Of a stretch of 64,000 nucleotides of DNA, positions 1 through 13,070 are shown in pieces. A program made the translations under genes and the position numbers. This DNA is from Molanna angustata. Its lineage: Eukaryota > Arthropoda > Insecta > Trichoptera > Molannidae. The notes under the pieces are model-generated. The model searched no databases and was not told the origin of the DNA. It saw nothing but the letters and a program-made list of their open reading frames with translations. The stretch covers positions 25,992,958-26,056,957 of the forward strand of contig OY754969.1 in the NCBI GenBank assembly GCA_963576475.1, given 5' to 3'. The stretch's first letter is position 1; the number at the start of each line of letters is the position of its first letter.

Positions 1-447
1 CAGAGGAATGTTGTTAATTCAGCTGGGCGCCCCGCCGCCATGGAAAACCAGTTTGCTTCACGCCCGAAATTACTCCAAATTACACCAACATACCCACAAT
101 CCTTCTGATGAAGCTGCTATCATATGATACAACTATTATGTCTTGCGATATCCTTATTTTGCCAACAAACGTCTGATCGTGTATGCTTATATCGAGAAAG
201 CTCCAGCTATTTTATAAACATTTACATTAAATGTATCTACGACATTATATGAGTACACTGAATCGATAATCCAAACCCACGTACAAATCATAAAAGCTTC
301 AGATGCTATATTTTTTCAGTACTACGATACCTTTTATCAGATTGAATGAATTTTCTGAATTTTCAGAATTATAAATATCCTTCAATGCCAACTATTTTCT
401 ATAAGTTATTCAAAAACAAACCTCCTTCTTTCGAAGATTCGTAAGTA
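1..447. other. No gene recognised at left edge
   Basis: The first 108 bases are open on the + strand and locally GC-rich, but there is no recognisable domain and no clear splice signal. The rest is AT-rich. I cannot tell an exon tail from repeat DNA here. Confidence 0.4.
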
Positions 448-756
448 TCAGGAACACATGTAATATCGAAAGAAACCATCAAGAATCCTAATAGTCTCAA
501 CGTGAACGGATTTGCGCCAAAGGAAATGCTTAATGTTGTGAAGCCTCCCGCACAGATACCCCGCGACCCGCTCGCATTCCTTCGCTCCTAATACAAAGCC
601 TGCACTCCACTCTCGTTTTCCACACATCCTGTCTACAAATGTCTGAGACCCTTCGTCTATCAGATACACCGTGTGCACGCGCACAGGACCTCCGTGCCTT
701 TCGCAGACTCCGTGCCTCTCGATTATACCGCCATATGCATTTCTGCGGCAGGTCAA
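448..756 (-). other. GC-rich open frame of unknown nature (102 codons)
   Basis: A 102-codon frame on the minus strand sits on a GC-rich patch in otherwise AT-rich DNA. The predicted peptide is rich in Arg, Gly and Cys and shows no domain I recognise, no signal peptide and no coiled coil. No splice partner is evident. It could be a remnant of a transposable element, a conserved non-coding island or an isolated exon. Coding status is unproven. Confidence 0.2.
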
Positions 757-3700
757 TGTAACTCAGGCCGACTTCACGGTTTAAGCTTTATAGCTGCCAT
801 TCAAATTCAAACATAAAATTATTTCATTGAGTAACAAAACGCAGCTTCGCAGCCAGCCACGTTACATCTGTTCAACATGGACGACTGGAATTTTTATCAT
901 AAGCCTCCCAAACTCGTTTATTATTCAAAATATTTTCGGATTTTAGTCATATTAATTGAACAGCAATCAATTAATATCTTTATTTTAAAATCTACATACC
1001 TTATATTAAAAGCTACTTTTTTATTAAGTTTTTCGACGGACTATTCGTGGTGAAACACTATGGTGACATAGGTACATAGATTGAAACTCTCGTGATATTT
1101 CAATACCGATATTAGTCTGTCGAAGATAGACACACCTTGCTATATTTGTTTTCAAATTTTAATCCTTTTGATACGGTTTGTATGATTATTTATTATATAA
1201 ACATATTCAACATAGAATATGTATATTGTTTTTAAAAGTTAAACCAATATATAAGTACAATTTCTTAGAACTATTGCCATTTTGGGTTGAAGTATATTTG
1301 ACCCACATTTGTTCTGTATTTAATCTGTTTAATATAATTGTGCATTGGAGTGATTATGAACTCATCTCAGATGCATCCGGTGCATCACGGAATGCGATCA
1401 CCCGCTGTGATCTAAAGATGCAAATTTCATTATTATTATTATTATTCACTGCATGATAGCGAAAGTCATGTTATCAAAGAATCATTTCCTATAATACCAT
1501 ATGCCAATTTCAATGCTGGTATATCGTTTCCTGTAGAAAACAAAGATAATTGTTTTGTATCATAACCTAAAAGCAGCTAAAAGATTAACTTTGAACCAGA
1601 TAAGCATATCGATGTTTGTTGAGTTCGATTATTTTTACTATCATCAAGATGATAGAAATTTTTTAAGGTTCAATGCCTTTAGATAATCTTTTTTTTTCAC
1701 TTTTGTTACAAAATAAACTTGCTCGCTACTTTTCTGAAAGTCTTAATTATCATATTAAGAAATATCTAAACTAATCTCTATTTTTACAAATATATTGAAT
1801 TACTAATTAGTAGTTTTTTTTTAGTTTTAGTTATAAAACTAGTTAGTTTCTAGTCGGACGACACTTATCATAAAAATATCAAAATATGTACGAGGTTTAA
1901 GTTATTAAGAAAAAAATTGTGTCATTTTTACTTGCAGAAATCGTGATTCATTAAGTTTAATTCATATATATTTGCAAATAAATCCAGCGGTTACAAAACA
2001 TCAAATTTATATATTAGATTTGATATATAGCTGCGCATTTTTCAGTAGTCCATCTTTGAAACATCACATGGGGTATACAACATAGGTACCTATTGGAATA
2101 TCAACCGTCGCTATACAATTATCAAAAAGTACAAAAAAATATATTAAATATAGAATCATTATTTTTTCCATCGCAATAGTATTGTATCTATGTTTATTCA
2201 GATATTAACTTTAGATTTTAGATTAACTTTTTTTATCCTTTCCACGATTTATCATAGCGTGGCTTTTAAAGATAACTTTATAATAATGTTTATGTAAAAT
2301 GCAAAAATCTTTCACGAATAAATTATCATGTTTTTGTGTTTTCTTCGCTTTGATGGATCTAACGGAATAACAGGTTGGAAGATTAGTTTTTCTAACGTTG
2401 ATTATTTTAATATAAATGTTGGAATTAAATAAAATTTTTGAGAAAAATAGAAAAAAAAACAACAAAGCTCCACGGATGTTAGAAAAACTGATAGAGAGCA
2501 AATGCATGGATATAGAACATAGACGAATCTAATTTAAAAAAATACAGCTGTAAATTTGCAAATCATTCTTACATTCCTTATCGTAGATTGAATATGTGTA
2601 CAAAATATTTTGTTTGCATACCTACATTCAAAACCTATCCAACTATAATATATGTTATTATTTCTTTTTATTTTATTGTCTATTGTATTTCCTTCGTGAT
2701 ATTCTGTACAAATATATGAAAGATCAAAATTGACTTGGTGATATCAGTGAAATGAACACATTGCTGGTTCAATCACTATATAAATATATCCAATATGTTA
2801 CATCTGACCAACATGTGTATGTGATGACAGTTTTTTTTATGACAAAGCATCATTAATGTCACTTGTACGTTACCAACGTAATCATACGATATTTCTTTTG
2901 GCATTACACTAACTAGAGAATAGGTGATAAATCTGTCAGTTGGGATCCGCTCAGCAATGCTTGGGTAACAGCTCTACAGACACTATGCGTAAACTTGAAC
3001 TAGGTTTAACTTCGATCAACTCGTCTTAATATAAGTACATAATGTTTAATTATGAACCTATGACGCAAAAAACATTGATTTTACATATTTTACCCTGTCC
3101 ATAACGCAGTTGACAGAGAGAACCCAACACATACTTACTACAACTTTTCACGTGCATGTAGGCACTTACGTTATTATTTCAAACTTGTGACCATATTAAA
3201 TACACCTCGATTCAATTTTTTATTTTATCAAAAATATCCACTATATCCAACGAAATATGTATCGTATCGCTTTTCGCCCGTTATTTTATTTTTATTGCCA
3301 ATTTATTTATCTTTGTCTTGTATAATATAAAATTCGCTCGTTTTTTTTCGCTAAACTGAGTTTATGTTACATATCACTTTATAACCTACAAGTGTAAAGC
3401 GTGTACTGCCCGAACGTGGAAATCTATGGTTCATTGAACTGCTCGTAGACACTTGTCTGAATTTTCAGCATGAATTGGTCAAAGTAAATATTTGACGTAT
3501 TGAAAAAATGTACCGTTTGATCGGTAGGTATTATAAACTAATGTAAATAATATAAGGAATTATATTGGAATATTTTTTGATTCAATATTTCAATAAGAAA
3601 TGTAGTTATGAAATCATATAACATTAGTTTTTAAATGAATTTATGTATCTATAAAACATAGGTACATATATATTGACTTCATGAATCAGTTAGTTATATT

Positions 3701-4817
3701 TCTATTTGTTGGGCAACATAATTTAGGGTTTGATTTATAATAGTCACATTTTATACTTTGCTTTTGAACATGATGGATGAATTATTTACTTTACGGTGGA
3801 AATATTTATATTTATTTCATAATCATTTTTTTAGTAGTTAATACGCTTATGCGATGGTGTAATGATCACCTCGCTAGGAAGTCTTGTGACGAGGTGTTCA
3901 ATTGTTTATGTGTTTTATTGAAATATATTATTTGATGCATTTAATAATATTTATTTAGGTAAATAATATTTTCAAACTGTTTATTTCATATTTCACTTGT
4001 TGCGGACGAACAAATTCCACACATATTCTAGTAATGAATAAATTTGGTGTTTGTACATGTATCAATGTAAATATTGGCGGACATGTGTCGCGGTGTATTC
4101 ATTTTGTTTCAAAAATATGTCTTTACTAAAATATAAGTAAATACTCGCTACATTGGCTCTATAAACATTCCAATTAGTACGTAAAATAAGACAGAAAAAT
4201 CTATGTCATATGATTTTAGTCATAGATTCGATCATCTTTTTTTTACTGAAATAATTTATGGCGAAACATTGAAACAATATTTTATACTCTCTTATTAGAG
4301 GTATTTGATGTAACAATAATTATCTTAATTAATTTGATTGATCGATTGAACAAAAATTTACTGTAAATTTAAGAGTGTAGAAAACGTATTTAAATTCAAT
4401 TTATAATGTAACGCACTATCGCCATAATTAAAAACATAAAAATCGCGTGAACTTGTACAATAATTCAGTAAATGAAACAAAGTAAAGGAACTTAATGGAA
4501 AATAAAATCATGCAGTTAATATACTATGTTGATGTTGCCTATAAACATCGTCCTTATGGTGATACATCGATATCGTTTTCATTATAAAAAATCCTTCAGC
4601 TGAAAAACATTTATATACTTTTACAACTAAATATGTATCTACTTAAAACCAAAGATCATAATTGAATGTTTTCAGGTGGTTGAAAAAGTTCATTTTTCGT
4701 AGGTATTTATAATATATCCAATGTATGGCATAGTATGTATATGTACAATTGCATTTTCACATTGTTAAGAAACAGACATACCAAAGTCGGACCGTGAGAA
4801 AATTTTCAACATCTTGA
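757..4817. other. AT-rich non-coding stretch
   Basis: No open frame with recognisable protein features lies on either strand. The sequence is AT-rich with short runs such as the ATT triplets near 1424-1446. Given cyclin D exons downstream on the + strand, this could be intron or 5' flank of that gene; no upstream cyclin exon was found. Confidence 0.5.
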
Positions 4818-4925
4818 AGAGGCGAGTGAGAGGTGTGGGGTTCGAGTCTGGACCGAACCCACCATTGGTTCAAATGGTGTAATCGCTAGACGCAAATAAA
4901 TCTGGAACGCCGAATATAAGAAATA
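4818..4925 (+). repeat. Possible tRNA-related SINE scrap
   Basis: A short GC-richer block contains a B-box-like GGTTCGAGTC at about 4840-4849. It is followed by AT-rich DNA with short AAT-type runs. No complete cloverleaf can be drawn, so this is at best a degraded SINE head. Confidence 0.25.
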
Positions 4926-5038
4926 ATAATCCGTAATAATAACAAAAAAAGAAGAAAAATAATAGGTAGGTATGAATGAAAAATTTCGAATGAGACATTT
5001 TTTTATTTTATTGTATTGTATTAATGCATTATTTATTA

Positions 5039-5389
5039 TTATCTACTTCTCAATGGACGAAACCCGAAGCTATGGCCGATTTGCAATAAAAGGCTGTCGC
5101 TTTTTAAATTCAGCGAGTCAGGCGCTATAAACCATAGATCCGGTCCTGTGTTCGAGTGCGGCAAATATCGAACTGGTTCGGGACACGAGTTGCATCTCTG
5201 TCGACGAAAGAGAATTGTGCAAATTTCGGCAGAGCCTCCTCTTCGGTGCCCGTAGGCGCTATACAAACATAACCATCGAGGCCGGTTTTCAAAATTGATC
5301 CACAGGCGCATCGGGCCGCACCGGCGGCTCTGGCGGGCGGGAGCGAGTAAAAGCATATTTGGCACTTTCTCATAATTATTAAATCGCAA
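5039..5389 (-). other. GC-rich island with overlapping open frames, unknown
   Basis: A 350-bp GC-rich island carries a 116-codon frame (5389-5039) overlapping an 82-codon frame (5373-5125) on the minus strand. Neither encodes a domain I recognise, although Cys and Arg content is high. The two overlapping open frames are what high GC alone would give. A decayed retroelement coding piece or a regulatory island are both possible. Confidence 0.25.
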
Positions 5390-5569
5390 TTGAAAGGGTT
5401 TGATTTTGGCTTTTTGTTTGTCCGTGACGCGTCATCCGACTATTGAGGTTTTTTTACGTAAATATCGTCACGCGCGGGCATCGGTATGAACAGTTAAAGA
5501 AAAATAACAATATCATCACTCGTTTACTCGTGTGACGCCGCCACAGTTTTCAATCATCTTAAAATTAAA

Positions 5570-5790
5570 GTAGTGCTCTTCCTTATATACTCACTTAGGT
5601 ATGCGGCCATCTCTAATCCACTGCTGGACATAGGCCTTCCTCTTCCTCATCCAGTCACCAGCAACCTTTATATTATCGGACCATCGCGTAGATGGTCTTC
5701 CTCTACTTTTCTTGTCCTCGTGTGGTCTCCATTCCAAAATCTTCTTTGTCCATCTTTATTGGTCCTTTATTCTAGCGATATGTCCCACTT
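5570..5790 (-). mobile_element. Non-LTR retrotransposon fragment, RT C-terminus
   Basis: Read on the minus strand, this stretch encodes the C-terminal tail seen on many lepidopteran endonuclease-reverse transcriptases: a GRPSTRW-like motif, then a segment like VAGDWMRKRKAYVQQW. Only this tail is present and no catalytic RT motif is seen, so it is a 5'-truncated, dead copy. Confidence 0.6.
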
Positions 5791-5821
5791 ATATACATAT
5801 ATTGTCCACTTCAATGTCTAA

Positions 5822-8709
5822 TAATTATTAGAGAGTGCATTTATTGAGCTCTGTTTTAAAATGAACAATTAAGAAATTACGTTTGAATAAATTTTTCAAA
5901 ACAATGAAACCACAGATAGATCGGATATTATTTTTACACGTGTTACAAAATATGTCATTATATTGAAGGTGTTATAATGAGCGTGTGAAGTCAATACGAT
6001 TTGATGTGAATATTTCTTTTTGTTCAATCCTCATACAACTGTTTGAAATATATTGAGGAAGGTCGGAAATAAGTGGGTGATTATCAAACGCCTACTCTTT
6101 CACGGATATCAATGTACTTAATATCCTTTTATCTAACTAAATTCTATTCAATGTCAAACGCATTCTACCATTAGGCTAATTTATAAATTTGAATTTATGC
6201 ATTATTTGATCAAATCCTTTACATTTCGTACACCCAAAGAAAGGTACACATTACTTATTTTCATGTCTGTATTACATAACTGATGATAATAAATGCCATG
6301 TGATTATCACATGACAAAAAAGTAATACAAGATTGTAATAAATGAAGAACGATAAGTACATAGAAAAAGTTGGCACATGATCACATAAATAGGACCTTAA
6401 AGGATGATGGAAAAGTAATAATAATATTGAAATGTATATATGTCAAGAGAGAGGAATCTGGCGTTCAGTTCTCTCTGCCTACCCCAAATTGGGAAATGGC
6501 GTCATGGTTTAGAATAAGAACTGTCGATTACGAAATATCCTTACGGACGTTTTCTTAGTTATTTTTTTTTATCCATTGTAGTTTTATCGGAACTAGAAAT
6601 GAATTTAAAATACTTCGCGTGCAAGTATTACTTATATAGGTTTGAAGATTCAACAATTATGCGTTCTTGAACGTTTTCAGCTCATATGTAGGTACACTGT
6701 ACACAGTTATAGCGTCTTTCTGTCGATCAAAACTAACGTTGAAAATGCACGTTTCTTGGGTCTCGCGTGTAATACAAAATTTCATGGTCCAACCACCAAG
6801 TGATTATCTAAAACTCATTTTTCTTTTGTTTCATACAAAGGGACAATCGAGATGTTATTTATAATTTGTAGGTAGATACTATTTATTTTACTATGTAGGT
6901 AGATTTGTAAGAACTTTTCTCAATAGCAGCAAAAGAATACAAAAACAATGCATAATGTGTTTTGTAAAAAATATGCTAAAGAAATAGAAATGCTTATGAT
7001 ATGCGCATATCCCATATATTATTATTTCTTTAGAAATTTATATTTCAAATTTATGATCTGAGTTTGATGAGTGAAAGAACAAGTTTGTATTTTTACCAAA
7101 TAATTATGTATCAGTTAAAGAAAATTAATGCTTTAAAATTTTTGTGGAGCCTTTGAGCAGCTTGAAACAATACAATATATGAATTTGAAATTAATTTAAT
7201 TATCTTTAGGTACCTATTTATCAATTTTATATAAACATTACCTACCCATGCATAAAGGAGTCCTTTAAAAACGATATAAAGAAACTCAACGCACGGTAAT
7301 ATATGAAACTTTTACTGTATAAATATAATATATTTATATCATTAGGTACTGCTGAATTTAAAAATTTGATGCGCTAAGGAAAAATAAAAGTTATGAACAG
7401 TATTTTTGTACCACTAGTGATAATACACAAACAGTAGGTAGTACCCAAGTCAAAATGTTTGCATCTATACGAATTTTAGAAATTCATGGACAATTTAAAC
7501 TTATTGTAACTTTAGAATGCTTGTATAGTTAGTTCCCTGCGGTTGAAATCTGGCGCCATTTTGTTCCTAATTAGGGAATGCTTCTTTTTGCTATTCGACA
7601 TTAAATCGTGTATCAACTGCAACAATGTATCATCACAGGTTCATTATATTACAATATATATATACAGAAAAAATCACCTTGTCATACAACCACCGACAAT
7701 CATTTGAAAGCTTTGATAAAAATGTACTTATCTGTTTATTGTCGACTTCACACACATGACACATACACACACTGACATACATAGTTTATTTAATACACAA
7801 GTATCTCCAGAGCTCGCACTGTATAAATTTAATATTGAATTATAAATTTATTTATACTACGAAACCCGATAAATTGATTTTCAATAAGATTACAAAGCGT
7901 GAATATACACTGTTATATTTTGCTATGTCAAAATGATACATATCTTATGTCGAGAATATTTTAAAAATAGGCATACCTACCTATGGATAATTAAAGTCAA
8001 TCGAATACGACGAAAACACAAATAATGTTGATACATAATACATGAGTTCTGAAATTAACAGTTCTGTTGCATTTTCACGTTCATTTTCAGACTTATAATT
8101 GTAAACATCTATCATTAAAATAATTTTTATTACATACTACAACATTTTTTTATTGATTTTGCGTGCATTTAATACTGGCGGTTAAGTTTCATCTTAAGGA
8201 ATATTGCAACCCAGAGTTAGACTCGCCAATTATAAAAAAATCGGACAAAGATTTGTTTTCTCTCAAGGCTCCATCCCAACTATCTTCAACATGCATACTT
8301 TTTGTATTCACGTTGCATTATTTGTGCAAAGCGTTAACGTCAAATTTTGTTTAGTTATAGAATGCGAAGTTATAGAATGTCTTTAATAGTATTTTTTAGA
8401 ATCAGAATTATACTTATATGTAAAGGCTAAAAAAATGAACGCGTTCCGACCCCTAGTTACCACTGACTATGACTATACAAGTATCATTATCAAATTCTTG
8501 TGTCAATACGTTCACATGTATCATATCAAAACCGGATGAACCCATATTTGCTATTCTTAAATCAATTTAATTCCTTATATAAATTATTTAAATATATATG
8601 CCTATACTTACCTAATAAATATGCTTGATTCAACCGATGTATACCTAAAATCGTAAACTTTTATCACTATTTACCTACATTATTAACGAATGTCTTAATG
8701 TCTTTGCAG
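5822..8709. other. AT-rich spacer, probably cyclin D intron
   Basis: No coding exon is recognisable before the splice acceptor at 8708-8709. About 6430-6500 carries a short piece matching the retroelement tail found near 51700 and 55930 (a frame reading like SGVQFSLPTPNWEMAS). Otherwise the stretch is AT-rich without clear structure. Confidence 0.5.
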
Positions 8710-8855
8710 ATTATCAATTCACGATGTACTCTGCGAGCACATTAGCAGCAGCCAGTATAGCAGCGGCTCTGCAAGGACTCGAATGGGGCTCAAGAGCAGG
8801 AGTTCCACTGTCAGAACTTCTTGCAAGATTACATCGCCTGACGGGCGTAGAACAG
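8710..8855 (+). CDS. CycD: Cyclin D penultimate coding exon
   Basis: The 146-nt exon completes a split codon (xAT) at its start and ends exactly on CAG, phase 0. It encodes the end of the C-terminal cyclin fold. Confidence 0.75.
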
Positions 8856-9916
8856 GTAATTTCATTTCACAATCATTCATATCAAATATACCTAGGTATA
8901 TACCGACATAATTCGCATTTTTAATCACATTCATGTGACACGAAAATATAAATGATTTCATCTTTACAAGAACTCATTTATATTTGTGTTCTTATCAGCT
9001 TTTCTTCTGCCAACCCATCTCATTCTCATCTACATCTCATTCCAATCTTACTTGCTTCAACACAAGTTCATAATTTAGACTATCTTAATTTAATTTTACA
9101 CAAAATACCTATCCTCTCAATCGCACATTCTTCTAAACAAACCTCTTGATCTCTATGTCTCACTAGTATTCATTTTATATACATACCATCTAGCCATGTG
9201 TCTCACTATGTAGGCAGAGAGAACCGAACGCCACATTATTTTGTCTTGATACTCATTCATTGCCTCGTCAAGTATTCATTTTATACTTAAAAGAAATAAT
9301 TAGTAATATTATGAGGTATGTATCTAATGCTTCAAAAAACGCCAATGATGTGGGTACCTAATAAAAATGGCAACAATTTAAATAATGAAAATTACATGTA
9401 ACAGGCACCAAGTGGTTAACACATGTTGGCAATATACCATGCCTCGCCAGTGCTATATGTTTTGCAGATATTTTTTTCTACTTAATATGACATCAGATGG
9501 TGTGACCGTTTTAGCTTTTTTTAATATCATTCAAACAAGCAACTATTATTTAATTATGTACATGGATAATATTATATTTATATACTTCACTCAGATACTT
9601 ACTTTGTTCAGGCTGTCAAGAATTAACCGAAGTAAATCTACTTTATATAGACTTCATTACCAGGACTTTATTTAAGTATTTCCCTCAATTAACTAACTAA
9701 CGTGTTGTGTATTGCTTTCAGGATTACTTACTCACCTGCCTGGAACAAATTGAACAGATGGTTCAGAAGACGATTGAAGAAAGAGTGAGCGACCCAAACG
9801 GACGAGCGTCGGAAGACAGCAAAGCGGGATCAGCATGGACACAACCGCACAACACTCCAGAGAAGATGGTGGGCAAAGCGGGGACTCCGACTGATGTCAG
9901 AGATGTCCATTTCTAA
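8710..9916 (+). CDS. CycD: G1/S-specific cyclin D, 3' coding exons
   Basis: These are the last two coding exons of a D-type cyclin, the regulatory partner of CDK4/6 in G1 progression. Exon A (8710-8855) enters in phase 1 and gives YQFTMYSASTLAAASIAAAL followed by a QGLEWGSRAG segment; this matches the C-terminal cyclin-box helices of D cyclins, with the small-residue helix before the QGL turn. Exon B (9722-9916) joins in phase 0 and gives DYLLTCLEQIEQMVQKTIEE, the last helix, then a polar tail ending in DVRDVHF and a stop. Splice sites are consensus (ttgcag acceptor, CAG/gtaatt donor, ttcag acceptor). The N-terminal cyclin box is outside the window. The tail has TPEK and GTPTD, which could be phosphorylation sites of the kind that govern cyclin D turnover; that is inference. 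Confidence 0.8.
8856..9721 (+). other. CycD: Cyclin D last intron
   Basis: An 866-bp intron with gtaatt donor and a pyrimidine-rich ttcag acceptor. About 9190-9275 is a minus-strand remnant of the common retroelement 3' tail (block aggcagagagaaccgaacgc). Confidence 0.7.
9722..9916 (+). CDS. CycD: Cyclin D terminal coding exon
   Basis: The 195-nt exon has 64 codons plus TAA. It begins in phase 0 directly after the acceptor and holds the last helix and the polar C-terminal tail. Confidence 0.75.
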   Translation, partial: DYLLTCLEQIEQMVQKTIEERVSDPNGRASEDSKAGSAWTQPHNTPEKMVGKAGTPTDVRDVHF

Positions 9917-9921
9917 CTGCC

Positions 9922-10121
9922 AATAAATTAAGATCGTATTAGTTTAATTTGACCTAAAGAATCATCATCAACAAGTGATCTGAACTAAATAAATTTAAGA
10001 AGAGTGCGACGACTGATGAAATGTTAGTTGAATGGCAAAAGTGAATTGTTGCCATCGGTAATACAGTATTAACAGGAATGTGTCTTTGACTAAGTCAGAA
10101 ATGTGAGTCATTGTGAATAAA
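9922..10121 (+). promoter_or_regulatory. Candidate cyclin D poly(A) signals
   Basis: AATAAA hexamers occur at 9922-9927, only 5 bases after the stop, and at 10116-10121, with others further downstream. The 10116 site gives a more ordinary 3' UTR. A longer UTR in the following AT-rich DNA cannot be excluded. Confidence 0.4.
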
Positions 10122-11894
10122 TTTAATTGATTAACGATTTTTTATTATTTTTATAAACTTTTTATACCTATAGTGCCTAAATCAACATTCAAACTAGTGT
10201 ATCTATATAAAGATAGGTATCTCACGAGTTTTGAATCACCTATTAATTGTACCTATATTTTAAAACAATTATTGTTTTAATAACTATTATATAGTTCTAC
10301 TTCTTTATTACATATATTTAAATGTGAGTAAGCATGATACATGTAAATGATTTATATATTTTTATATTTCCTATGGAAGTGTTAAATTTGATAAAAATGT
10401 AAATAGATAAATAATTTTAATTGTTATATTTAAATAAGAAATTATTATTAAGATTGTTTGTAATAATATTGTTTTTACTAAAAATACCCATATTTTAAGG
10501 GTTTATCAATGACACACTATTTTATGTATATGTATATTAATTATAATAATAGATGTTTTCGTTGAATGACCGAAAAAATTATAATTAGTTTATAAGAATT
10601 TCTGAAATTATCAAATTGATAAATGAGAGGTGTCCTTTAATCTATTTGGATTACAAAGATGTCTCTCTTTATTTAATAATTGTGTTATAAACGATTTAAT
10701 AAAAAGATTGCCTAATTATATTCAATAATAGCCATTATACTTCAATTATTTAATAGAACATCCTATAAACAGTAAAATTAATGCATAATTATGGCTCTTT
10801 GAATATTCTTAGGATCATTTTTTTAAGTATTTAAATTAGGGGGAAGGCAGTACAATACGCTTTTTAATGGATGTAGATTTTATATCTTTATGAGTGATCC
10901 TTAATACAGACATTTTTGATCACTACTTATTTTAAGTAAATAAAATTGATTTTTCACCTCAACGATTCCATTCATGCATTGTTAAAAATATTATATGAAT
11001 ATTGCTTATGATCATACGGTTGCATCTTTACCAAGTTCAAAATTTGTATATATTAATTATTTTATTATTGTAAACGATTTTTTAAAGCTTTACGTATTAT
11101 TATTTCATGAATTAATTTCATAATGTGATTTATATTTTTCTGACATAATATTTCGATTGTATCTAGGTAGGTACTTATATTGAAATCAATATTGTATTAT
11201 AAAATATATTTCATTCAGCTAACATGTATTATAAAAAAATATTTTCATTGATTAATTTACCTCGTAGATGAGAAAAGTAAAAAATATTCTCTTGTGTTTA
11301 TATACCTATCTCATTTCGTGTATTTTTCAAGAGTAGTTTTAAAAAGGCAGTCAATTAACATATCTGGTCTATTTTTGTATTTATAATATATATTGATACA
11401 TATAACAGTCGAAATAAAATGCTACAAATAGCATGTGTTCCTTATTGTTAGCGGCATTGAGTGTAGTTAGATTATTTTATTTTAATTTAGATTAAATAAT
11501 ACAGAGTTGATATTTGGACTAGCTTCCATGATATTGTCAAGTTATTCCATGTACAATAATGTTTTTTTTCCTATTACAGATCATTTGTTACATAGTGGTC
11601 ATGTTCAGTCATAATAAGATTTCATTTTGATAAATCTACTTTGACTTTTAATGTACATACAATATTTTTATTATCTGTAATAATATTAAGGTTATCCAAT
11701 GTTATTTAACTATGTAAGATTAAACCTATTAAGGGTTCCTATAAACGTTATAGGGAGAAAGAAATAAATGACACTATGTCGTTTTATTATATCGCTTTTT
11801 ATCCAAATATTATTTAATGAAATACTATACAAATACAAAATCAGTGAAGAATCTGGTTTATGGACATTATTTTTTTTATTTTTTTTTTTGTTAT
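10122..11894. other. AT-rich stretch downstream of cyclin D
   Basis: No coding sequence was recognised. The stretch is very AT-rich with no clear repeats and may include an extended cyclin D 3' UTR. Confidence 0.5.
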
Positions 11895-12153
11895 ACAGTG
11901 GACCCCTGGTAATCCGGCCCCTGTGTTATGTCTATAATACGTACATTTGTTGTATGTATGTACATTTATTTCAGCAAATCTTCGTTAATGAATATTTGAA
12001 CATGCAACTAAGAATCTTACCATCTCTATATGTAATTTGTCAGATTACGAGGTACCTACTCTTTTTTGAAAAAGTTCCGGACTACAGGGGGTCTGTGGCA
12101 GTACTCTATAATCCGATACCGCCTTTCAAAATGTTTGTCGGATTACCACAGGT
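11895..12153. mobile_element. Tigger/pogo-like MITE, decayed
   Basis: The left end, after a TA, reads CAGTGGACCCCTGGTAATCC. An inverted counterpart (TCCGGACTACAGGGGGTCTG) ends at about 12093 and is again followed by TA. A further inverted pair around TAATCCGATA and TGTCGGATTA lies at about 12111-12147. The TA flanks, CAGTG-type ends and CCGGA motif are typical of Tc1/mariner-pogo elements. There is no transposase. Confidence 0.5.
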
Positions 12154-13070
12154 TGACTGTAATTTTATATATAAAAAGACTGCCATAGAAAATATACAAA
12201 CTGAATCATGTTTTACAATAATGCTATAGAAATAATCTTTCAGTCTTCCAATGTAAATATGTAACTTTACTTTAAATAGCTATTAGAAACAATAGAAATA
12301 TTTTTATGAAAGTATTTGAGTCATTCTTTATATTTAATGTTTAATTATAGAATTTACGCTTTATATTTAAGTTCACTCGATTCCTAATTTAAATGGGTTT
12401 ATTTGAGACTTTTATTTTAAAACGCATATTAATTTATGTGTAACTGATTGATAATTATAAAATGTTTATGCATATATTCAAGTCGAAATTTTTTTTGTGA
12501 ATACAAATCATACAAAAGTAACCGTTTGTACAATTTTATGTTGAAGCAGTCTTTTGACTCTATTTATTAATTTATTAATGTGAATAAAAAAGCACATGCG
12601 TTTAACAGATTGTTTTTTCTCAAAAATCCTTTATTTTCCCCAATTTGATGTATTTGATATCAGAACCATTGTGTGTTTTTAATTAATTTAAGAAAATATA
12701 AATCCTAGGTGAATATAATATTACTAATTGTTTTTATAACGACAATAAACAATTCTAAACTAAAATCACCATAGAGAATTTCATAACATTTTGAAAAGAT
12801 ATTGTATTGTTAATGAAAAATAACACATAAAATTTTCAAATATTTTGAGCAGTCAATCAATTATCAAAAAACTTATTATTATAATTCAATGAAAATTATC
12901 CGTTGTAAAAAACAAAGAGCTTCCAGATGTAAATGTGATTTATGTTTTATATGAACTATTACGATATATTATATAATTTTAAGCTTGTCAAAAAAGCATT
13001 GTCAGGGATATATTTAGTGAAATATTGTGTATATTTTATTTTATAACTGAGTCATTAAAATATATTGAAA
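12154..13070. other. AT-rich spacer
   Basis: No gene, RNA or defined repeat was recognised between the Tigger-like MITE and the minisatellite. Confidence 0.5.

Noticed and set aside
11768..12229. 153-codon open frame as a gene
   Set aside because: It spans a Tigger-like MITE and AT-rich flanks and shows Phe/Leu/Tyr-rich random composition.
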